Source: an uncultured Porphyromonas sp. (GTDB lineage Bacteria > Bacteroidota > Bacteroidia > Bacteroidales > Porphyromonadaceae). Taken from it: DNA of 9,602 bases. This document shows positions 4,553 to 9,602 of this stretch, one piece after another (the stretch's first letter is position 1; each line of letters opens with the position of its first letter). The stretch is taken from positions 1-9,602 of the forward strand of contig URDQ01000066.1 in NCBI GenBank assembly GCA_900546675.1. The letters run 5' to 3'. Position numbers and translations under genes: made by a program. The notes under the pieces are model-generated. The model was not told where the DNA came from and made no database searches. It saw nothing but the letters and a program-made list of their open reading frames with translations.

Positions 4553-6730
4553 TCAGACGAGGTCAAAGTCGAGCTGTCGCTGCTCTAGGTCGGCACGAGC
4601 GACACGTACGGTGATCGGGTCGCCGAGGTTGTAGCGCTTGCCCGTGCGACGCCCACGGAGGCGGTAGTTCTTCTCGTCGTACTCGAAGTAGTCGTCCTCG
4701 AGCTTGCGGATCGGTATGAGCCCTTCGCAGTGCGATCCCTTGAGCTCCACGTAAAGTCCCCACTCAGCGACACCGCTGATGACTCCGTCGAAGACTTGTC
4801 CCATACGAGCCTTCATATACTCCACCTGCTTGTACTTGATCGAGTCACGCTCTGCCTGCGTAGCTATCTGCTCCTGCTCGCTACAATGCTGGCACTGCTC
4901 CTCGAGCTTGCCCTTTGTCACGGAGCGACCACCTGCGTAGTAGCGTGTCAAGAGGCGGTGCACCATCAGGTCGGGGTAGCGACGAATAGGTGAGGTGAAG
5001 TGGGTGTAGTAAGCAAAGGAGAGACCATAGTGACCGATGTTGTCTGGTGAGTACTCGGCACGGGTCATAGAGCGGATGGCGAGCGTCTCGATGAGGCTCT
5101 CCTCACGCTTGCCCTGGACGCTGTCGAGGAGCTTGTTAAAGGAGCGACTCACCTGACGATTCTCGCCACTGAGATTGACTTTGTAGCCAAACTTCCCTGC
5201 AAAAGAGGCAAGCGCCATCAGCTTCTCTTCGCTAGGCTGTGCGTGGACACGGTAGACGAAGTTCTTCGCCTTCTTACCCTTGGCACGAACCAGTCCGATG
5301 TCTTCGGCAACGGTGCGGTTGGCTAGGAGCATAAACTCCTCGATGAGGTGGTGCGACTCATTGTCTATCACCTCCTCGACACCTGTGGGACGCCCCTTGG
5401 GGTCTAGTACGAAGCGTACCTCTTGGCTCTGGAACTTGATTGCTCCCTCGTCAAAGCGGCGCTTGCGCAACTGCTGGGACAGCTCGAAGAGTGGCTGTAT
5501 GATCGCCTGCTGGGTGTCACTGCGTCCCTCGATCACATCTTGCGCCTCCTCATAAGTCATACGCTGATCGCTCCGGATCACCGTGCGACAGATGCGGTAC
5601 TGCTGTACGTGCGCCGCATTGTCTAGCGTGAGAATACAGGAGTAAGCGTACTTATCCTCGTTGGGGCGGAGCGAACAGAGATTGTTGCACAGCGCCTCGG
5701 GGAGCATCGGGATGGTGCGGTCGACGAGGTAAACGCTGGTGCCACGTGCGTAAGCCTCCTCGTCGATCTTGGACCCCTCGGTGACGAAGTAAGAGACATC
5801 GGCAATGTGTACGCCTACCTCGTGCCGACCTTCGCCGAGGTTACGGTAAGAGAGCGCATCGTCAAAGTCCTTAGCGTCGGCGGGGTCAATGGTAAGCGTC
5901 GGTACCTCGCGAAAGTCCTCTCGCAGTGCTAGCTGCTCTTGGGTAATCTCGCCCGAGAGTCGCTCTGCCTCATCGATAGCAGCCTGTGGGTAGTCGTAGT
6001 CTATATTGTACTCGGTCAGTATGGCGCGCATCTCGGTGTCGTTGTCGCCCGCCTTGCCGAGTACCTTGAGGACACGTCCCGTGGGGATCTTGTCCGAGCT
6101 AGGCCACTCGGTGATAGCCACCTCTACCTTAGAGTCTCGCTGAGCCCCGTTTAGTTCGCTGAGCGGGATCAGTATGTCGGTCGAGAGGGTGCGGTCTTCG
6201 GTGACGAAGATGGCCCAGTCCTTTTTGAATTCCAGTCGCCCGACGAAGGTGTGCTTTGACCGCTCAATGATATTGATCACCTCGCCCTCTAGATCTCCGC
6301 CCTGACGCTTGGCAAAGAGACGCGCCTGCACCCGGTCGCCGTTGAGCGCATGCATGGAGTTACGCTCAGCGATGAAGATGCTCTTGCCATCCTCGTCAGA
6401 GATGACAGCGTTGTGCCCGTTGGAGCGACGCTCGAAGGTGCCGAAGAGCAGAGCTCCCGAGAGATTATAGCGATAGGTGCCCGGCTTGACCCGTGTGAGC
6501 GTGTCATCCAGCTCCAGCACCTCGAGGATGCGGCTGATGGACTGGCGCATCGGTTGGTCCGTGATGCCGAGCTGCTTGGAGACCTGCTTGTAGTTCCACG
6601 TGTGGGTTGGGTTTGTGGCAAAGAGCTTGACGACGGCTCGTGTTAGTTCGTCGAGGTTAAGCCGCTTCGCGCCGGAGCGTTTGGTAGGGTTCTTCTTGGG
6701 TGTGTTTTTTTTTCTAGAGGGTTTTGTCAT
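4553..6730 (-). CDS. rnr: Ribonuclease R, 3'-5' exoribonuclease
   Basis: Processive hydrolytic 3'-5' exonuclease of the RNR/RNB family, able to degrade structured RNA and active in rRNA quality control and mRNA decay. The 725-residue order is as expected: a basic N-terminal tail (1-24), a winged-helix domain about 26-90, cold-shock-type domains about 90-230, an RNB catalytic domain from about 270, and a C-terminal S1 domain about 644-725. The active-site segment TIDPADAKDFDDALS carries D282, D288, D290 and D291, the metal-binding aspartates of the family. The long lysine-rich tail of E. coli RNase R is absent: the protein stops at LDFDLV just after S1, and the basic residues sit at the N-terminus instead. 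The ATG at 6730 begins this basic tail; codons 6-9 contain an A9 run (6705-6713 on the + strand as T9). It sits 37 bp after rsgA with no promoter evident between. Confidence 0.96.
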   Translation of the reverse strand: MTKPSRKKNTPKKNPTKRSGAKRLNLDELTRAVVKLFATNPTHTWNYKQVSKQLGITDQPMRQSISRILEVLELDDTLTRVKPGTYRYNLSGALLFGTFERRSNGHNAVISDEDGKSIFIAERNSMHALNGDRVQARLFAKRQGGDLEGEVINIIERSKHTFVGRLEFKKDWAIFVTEDRTLSTDILIPLSELNGAQRDSKVEVAITEWPSSDKIPTGRVLKVLGKAGDNDTEMRAILTEYNIDYDYPQAAIDEAERLSGEITQEQLALREDFREVPTLTIDPADAKDFDDALSYRNLGEGRHEVGVHIADVSYFVTEGSKIDEEAYARGTSVYLVDRTIPMLPEALCNNLCSLRPNEDKYAYSCILTLDNAAHVQQYRICRTVIRSDQRMTYEEAQDVIEGRSDTQQAIIQPLFELSQQLRKRRFDEGAIKFQSQEVRFVLDPKGRPTGVEEVIDNESHHLIEEFMLLANRTVAEDIGLVRAKGKKAKNFVYRVHAQPSEEKLMALASFAGKFGYKVNLSGENRQVSRSFNKLLDSVQGKREESLIETLAIRSMTRAEYSPDNIGHYGLSFAYYTHFTSPIRRYPDLMVHRLLTRYYAGGRSVTKGKLEEQCQHCSEQEQIATQAERDSIKYKQVEYMKARMGQVFDGVISGVAEWGLYVELKGSHCEGLIPIRKLEDDYFEYDEKNYRLRGRRTGKRYNLGDPITVRVARADLEQRQLDFDLV

Positions 6731-6767
6731 AATCGTTTGGTTAATGTGTGTGTATGCGTTTGGGAAC

Positions 6768-7712
6768 TTACTGCTCTGGTCGGTAGGGTCCGCTGTGCTC
6801 GTCCTGGAGGATGCTCAGATAGCTCTTGTATCGCGAGGGGGCAATGCGTCCCTCTTCAAGCGCCTTGAGGACAGCGCAGCCCGGCTCGTGGAGGTGCGTG
6901 CAATTGGCAAAGCGGCAGTCGCTCGAATAGGCGAAGAACTCACGAAAGAAGTGGCTCGTGTCCTCTTCGCTCATCTCTAGCGTGCCAAAAGCTTTGATCC
7001 CAGGCGTGTCGATGATCCAGCCTGAGTGCGGAGCCGGTAGCTGATACATCTCCGAGTAAGTAGTCGTGTGCTGCCCCGTCTCGTAGAGCGAAGAGATAGC
7101 CTGCGTGGCTAGCTCTAGGTTGGTAATCAAGCTGTTGAGTAGGGTCGACTTGCCGGTGCCTGAGTGCCCCGCAATGAGCGTGCACTTGCCGTCGAGAAGC
7201 GATAGAAGCGCGTCGGTGCCTTGATGTTGCAGTGCCGATATGGGGTGGCAGGGATAGCCCAGCGGGGTATAGATCTCGGTCAGTTCGCGCATCACCTCCT
7301 CTTCGTCGGGCTTGAGGTCATCGACCTTGTTGATGAGGATCTCGGTGGGGATGCGGTACGCCTCTGCCGTGGCCAGGAAGCGATCGATGAATGTGTAGGA
7401 AGTGCGAGGGCGAGCGATGGTGACCATCAGGAGTGCTAGGTCAATGTTTGCCGCAAGAATGTGCGACTCCTTGGAGAGATTGGTGGCGCGCCGTATGATG
7501 TAGTTGCGCCGTGGCTCGAGAGACTCTATATAGGAGACCTCCTGCTGTGGGTCTGGCGTGAAGTGTACCCAGTCACCGACCACTACGGGGTTGGTGCTGC
7601 GAATGCCCTGAATGCGCACCCGCCCTTTGATCAGGCAGGAGTAGACCCGCTCCTCTTCGGGTACGTACACTGCACAGTTATTGCCGATGACCTTGATGAC
7701 TCTGCCTCGCAT
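6768..7712 (-). CDS. rsgA: Ribosome small-subunit-dependent GTPase RsgA
   Basis: Circularly permuted GTPase that checks late 30S subunit assembly and releases maturation factors on GTP hydrolysis. The frame is open up to an ATG at 7751, but the extra 13 residues (MWLCSYSPHSPYP) do not look like RsgA. ATG 7712, giving MRGRVIKVIGNNCAVYV, starts exactly where the N-terminal OB-fold should, for 314 residues. The permuted order is clear: G4 NKVD at 128-131 comes before G1 GHSGTGKST at 182-190 and G3 DTPG at 235-238. The C-terminal zinc site is C266, C271, H273 and C279 (DCRFANCTHLHEPGC). The 161 bp upstream (7713-7873) up to frr hold no gene, no TAnnTTTG box on the - strand and no convincing terminator, so read-through from pyrH-frr is likely but not shown. 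A low-stability 5-bp hairpin is all I see there. Confidence 0.95.
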   Translation of the reverse strand: MRGRVIKVIGNNCAVYVPEEERVYSCLIKGRVRIQGIRSTNPVVVGDWVHFTPDPQQEVSYIESLEPRRNYIIRRATNLSKESHILAANIDLALLMVTIARPRTSYTFIDRFLATAEAYRIPTEILINKVDDLKPDEEEVMRELTEIYTPLGYPCHPISALQHQGTDALLSLLDGKCTLIAGHSGTGKSTLLNSLITNLELATQAISSLYETGQHTTTYSEMYQLPAPHSGWIIDTPGIKAFGTLEMSEEDTSHFFREFFAYSSDCRFANCTHLHEPGCAVLKALEEGRIAPSRYKSYLSILQDEHSGPYRPEQ

Positions 7713-7873
7713 AGGATAAGGGGAATGGGGAGAATATGAGCAAAGCCACAACCCACAGCTTGAGCGGGTGAAAGAGACAGACGATGCGGAAACTAAATCC
7801 TCCGCTCCGCCTGCTGACTCAGGCTGTAGGTGTGACTTGCATAAGGTGAAATGTGATAGGGAGGGGTAGGGGA

Positions 7874-8434
7874 TTAGATCGTCATGATCTCCTTCTCCTT
7901 AGCTGCTAGAGCCTCCTCGACACGAGCTATGTACTTGTCGTGGAGCTTCTGAGCGTCATTCTCCGTTTGCTTGATCGTATCCTCTGGTAGGTCCTCAGCT
8001 TTGACCGCCTTCTTCGCAGCGTCGATAGCGTCACGACGAGCATTGCGGATGCTGATCTTAGCCTCCTCGCTCTCAGCCTTGCATTGCTTGACCAGCTCCT
8101 TACGACGCTCCTCTGTGAGCGGCGGCATAGCGATGCGGATCATCTCGCCATTGTTCGTCGGTGTGATACCTAGACTGGAGTCGAGGATACCCTTTTCGAT
8201 GTCTTTGATGAGCTTCTTGTCCCACGGTGTGATAGCGAGCGTACGAGCATCGGGTACAGTCACTGTCGCAACCTGATTGAGAGGCATCGGCGCCCCATAA
8301 GCCTCGACCATTATGTCATCGAGTAAGGAGGGGTTTGCCTTGCCAGCACGTATGTGGTCCAGCTTGTCCTGAAGAAATTCGACAGCTTTGAGCATAGACT
8401 GCTCAGCCGGTTTGGTAAATTGGCTTGTACTCAT
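7874..8434 (-). CDS. frr: Ribosome recycling factor
   Basis: Soluble factor that, with EF-G, splits the post-termination ribosome so that it can start again. At 186 residues it is the standard length. The two-domain plan is visible: a three-helix bundle formed by residues about 1-30 and 105-186, and a small beta domain about 31-104 (VEAYGAPMPLNQVATVTV, then ARTLAITPWD). The conserved helix ISIRNARRDA carries R130, R133 and R134, which correspond to the arginines that contact 23S rRNA in characterised RRFs. HIRAGKANPSLLD near 27-39 is the usual family signature. It lies 31 bp after pyrH, the common bacterial neighbour, and has no promoter of its own that I can see, so the two are very probably one transcript. 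Confidence 0.97.
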   Translation of the reverse strand: MSTSQFTKPAEQSMLKAVEFLQDKLDHIRAGKANPSLLDDIMVEAYGAPMPLNQVATVTVPDARTLAITPWDKKLIKDIEKGILDSSLGITPTNNGEMIRIAMPPLTEERRKELVKQCKAESEEAKISIRNARRDAIDAAKKAVKAEDLPEDTIKQTENDAQKLHDKYIARVEEALAAKEKEIMTI

Positions 8435-8465
8435 ATTTCTTTGTGATTGGTTTCTAGGTTATTGA

Positions 8466-9191
8466 TTAGGAAACGATGGATCCGATCTCCTCGCCACGCA
8501 TCACACGAGCCAGATTGCCCGTCGTGTCCATGTCAAAGACGATGATCGGCAGGTGGTTCTCCTGACAAAGCGTCATAGCGGTCAGATCCATAATCCTCAG
8601 CCCACGATCGTACACCTCTTGGTAAGTGAGATGCGAGAGCTTGGTCGCTGAGGGGTCGCGCTCAGGATCGGCTGTGTAGATGCCGTCGACGCGAGTGCCC
8701 TTGAGCATGATGTCAGCTTGTAGCTCTATGCCACGGAGTGCTGAGGCGGAGTCGGTGGTAAAGAACGGGTTGCCCGTGCCACCAGCGACGAAGACGATAT
8801 GCCCCTGCGCTAGCAGTTGGCGAGCCGTGAGCGCATCGTAGTAGCGTGCGTAGGGCTCCATCGGTGTACTAGTCATGACGACCGCCCGAGGCGTGCCTTG
8901 TATGGATGGACACTGCGTATTGATCGCTGCACTGATGGCGAGCGCATTAATGACCGTGGCGAGCATACCCATACGGTCGCCCGACACACGATCCAGCCCT
9001 TCGGCAGAGCCTGCCATCCCTCGGAATATGTTGCCACCGCCCACGACGATAGCCACCTCGACACCCATATCGCTGATTTCGATAATCTGCGAGGCATAGT
9101 CGTGGAGACGTGTCGTGTCGATGCCTTGCTTGGAGCCAGCCGCGAGCGACTCGCCGCTGAGCTTGAGTAGTACTCGTTTGTATTGAGCCAT
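8466..9191 (-). CDS. pyrH: Uridylate (UMP) kinase
   Basis: Cytoplasmic enzyme of pyrimidine nucleotide synthesis converting UMP and ATP to UDP and ADP; bacterial PyrH is a hexameric amino-acid-kinase-fold protein unrelated to eukaryotic UMP/CMP kinases. The 241 residues have the family's usual motifs: phosphate-binding KLSGES (10-15), GGGNIFRG (51-58), DRMGMLATVINALAI (72-86), the acceptor-site GTGNPFFTTDSA (138-149), and the ATP-side KGTRVDGIYTADP (164-176). The length is normal and no key motif is missing. ATG 9191 is the only start that gives the standard MAQYKRVLLKLSGES N-terminus, and it sits about 27 bp downstream of a good -7 box. It heads the - strand series. In many bacteria pyrH follows rpsB-tsf; here the upstream side is a non-coding repeat region instead. 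Confidence 0.97.
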   Translation of the reverse strand: MAQYKRVLLKLSGESLAAGSKQGIDTTRLHDYASQIIEISDMGVEVAIVVGGGNIFRGMAGSAEGLDRVSGDRMGMLATVINALAISAAINTQCPSIQGTPRAVVMTSTPMEPYARYYDALTARQLLAQGHIVFVAGGTGNPFFTTDSASALRGIELQADIMLKGTRVDGIYTADPERDPSATKLSHLTYQEVYDRGLRIMDLTAMTLCQENHLPIIVFDMDTTGNLARVMRGEEIGSIVS

Positions 9192-9218
9192 AATGGTCTT
9201 ATCTCATTGTATCCTCTA

Positions 9219-9226
9219 CAAAGATA
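9219..9226 (-). promoter_or_regulatory. Bacteroidota -7 box of pyrH
   Basis: Read on the - strand this is TATCTTTG, an exact TAnnTTTG match, continuing as TATCTTTGTAG as it does before the SulP gene. It is 27 bp upstream of the pyrH ATG, giving a leader of about 20 nt. A weak CTTTA at about the right distance upstream (9246-9250) may stand in for the -33 box. Confidence 0.75.
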
Positions 9227-9280
9227 GACAAAAAGAGATTAGTAGTAAAGCGAAGCGGTAAGGCTGGCACACTTTAGTCG

Positions 9281-9290
9281 CTCTACAAAG
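9281..9290 (-). repeat. Second copy of the pyrH promoter string CTTTGTAGAG
   Basis: CTCTACAAAG on the + strand occurs at 9214-9223, overlapping the pyrH -7 box, and again at 9281-9290, 67 bp further upstream. On the - strand the upstream copy reads TTTTGACTTTGTAGAG, so TGACTTTG is a one-mismatch -7 box. It could be a second, weaker pyrH promoter or chance. Confidence 0.4.
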
Positions 9291-9335
9291 TCAAAACAAG
9301 AAGGCTAAAAGAGGCGAACTCCCCTTAGTGATCAA

Positions 9336-9465
9336 TGGTTCCCTCGGAGGAAACTCCAGTTTCCTCGGAAGAAACTCCAGTTTCATAGGTAGGAAACTCT
9401 AGTTTCATACGGGAGAAACTCCAGTGCCACGGGTGTTGGCACTACAGTTTCATCAGTTGGAACCA
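9336..9465. repeat. Five-unit, 22-bp-periodic inverted-arm array able to fold into a closed multi-branch structure
   Basis: Five units have the form GAAACT-2 nt-AGTTTC: 9350-9363, 9371-9384, 9393-9406, 9415-9428 and 9438-9451 (start spacings 21, 22, 22, 23). The third has CT as centre; the fourth ends AGTGCC and the fifth begins GGCACT. Neighbouring units can pair: 9358-9363/9371-9376, 9379-9384/9393-9398, 9401-9406/9415-9420 and 9423-9429/9437-9443, with 7-8-nt loops and exactly 2 nt between hairpins. The first left arm (9350-9355) pairs with the last right arm (9446-9451), and TGGTTCC/GGAACCA (9336-9342/9459-9465) closes the whole. The altered arms of units 4 and 5 match each other, so inter-unit pairing is kept where within-unit symmetry is lost. 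Transcription and strand are unknown. Confidence 0.85.
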
Positions 9466-9548
9466 AGCTTAAACGCAGATTGAGCAGTTCGCAGATATGG
9501 GGGACAAATTTGCGACTGATACGGATGATCGGTCGACTAACGAAAAAG

Positions 9549-9602
9549 GAGCTGTGTCAAAAGTCTCTCCGCAACAGAAGGAGGAAGTCAGAGAATCTTG
9601 CA
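9549..9602 (+). other. Possible start of another element related to the 3311-3482 insertion
   Basis: From 9549 the sequence reads GAGCTGTGTCAAAAGTC, then CAACAG, then GTC, then AATCTTGCA at the edge. The right end of the MITE-like element, read on the - strand from 3484, gives GAGACTGTTGCAAAAGTC, AACAG, GTC and AATCTTGCA in the same order. The match is interrupted and the window stops, so relation to an insertion sequence or MITE end is tentative. Confidence 0.35.

Larger units (their letters stand above)
9192..9602. other. Intergenic region with promoter and structured repeats, no convincing gene
   Basis: The 411 bp upstream of pyrH hold the pyrH promoter (9219-9226), a second copy of its CTCTACAAAG string (9281-9290), the five-unit structured repeat (9336-9465), and a terminal stretch resembling the MITE end (9549-9602). 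The only frame open to the edge starts at ATG 9497 (MGDKFATDTDDRSTNEKG, 35 codons, hydrophilic); I recognise nothing in it and see no promoter. Confidence 0.7.

Noticed and set aside
7713..7751. Longer N-terminus for RsgA from ATG 7751
   Set aside because: The extra residues MWLCSYSPHSPYP do not fit the OB-fold start, which begins cleanly at MRGRVIKV (ATG 7712).
7713..7873. Possible promoter or riboswitch between frr and rsgA
   Set aside because: No TAnnTTTG box on the - strand and only a 5-bp hairpin (GCCTG/CAGGC) were found, too weak to call a regulatory element.
9349..9451. CRISPR-like array of short repeats
   Set aside because: The 14-bp units are palindromic, the intervening 7-9 bases are too short for spacers, units drift in sequence, and no cas gene is near.
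9497..9602. Open frame from ATG 9497 to the right edge
   Set aside because: Only 35 codons are visible, hydrophilic and unrecognised, without a promoter, and the stretch overlaps a probable mobile-element end.

Overview
The window looks like the chromosome of a Bacteroidota bacterium, most probably a Porphyromonas species. This rests on three things: moderately high GC, promoter -7 boxes of the Bacteroidota type (TAnnTTTG, three good examples), and signal peptides followed directly by glutamine. The species is inferred from general recognition, not from a database search.

Layout. Positions 3-149 hold the last 48 codons of a gene cut by the left edge, possibly a transposase. A + strand block follows: a SulP-type anion transporter with a STAS domain (237-1925), then two tandemly duplicated small outer-membrane beta-barrel proteins (1966-2595 and 2627-3226). 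A bidirectional terminator (3264-3301) ends this block. Facing it is a - strand series that reads pyrH (9191-8466), frr (8434-7874), rsgA (7712-6768), rnr (6730-4553), rlmN (4529-3504). These encode UMP kinase, ribosome recycling factor, the 30S maturation GTPase RsgA, RNase R, and the 23S rRNA/tRNA methyltransferase RlmN. Four of the five act on the ribosome or RNA turnover, and pyrH feeds nucleotide supply, so this is a translation-housekeeping cluster with a promoter just upstream of pyrH.

Between rlmN and its terminator sits a 172-bp MITE-like insertion (3311-3482). It has inverted ends and an exact 8-bp flanking direct repeat, TCGTAATG, and it places two back-to-back perfect hairpins into the 3' end of the rlmN transcript.

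The right-hand 410 bp (9192-9602) carry no convincing gene but do carry the most unusual structure in the window. At 9336-9465 there is a 22-bp-periodic array of arms that can fold into a closed multi-branch structure with four evenly spaced hairpins. One hairpin has matched changes in both arms (AGTGCC/GGCACT instead of AGTTTC/GAAACT), which argues that pairing between neighbouring units is what is preserved. The last ~54 bp resemble the end of the MITE at 3311-3482 and may be the start of a related element. A second repeat, four TCTAAYC-like heptamers, abuts the -7 box of the transporter gene.
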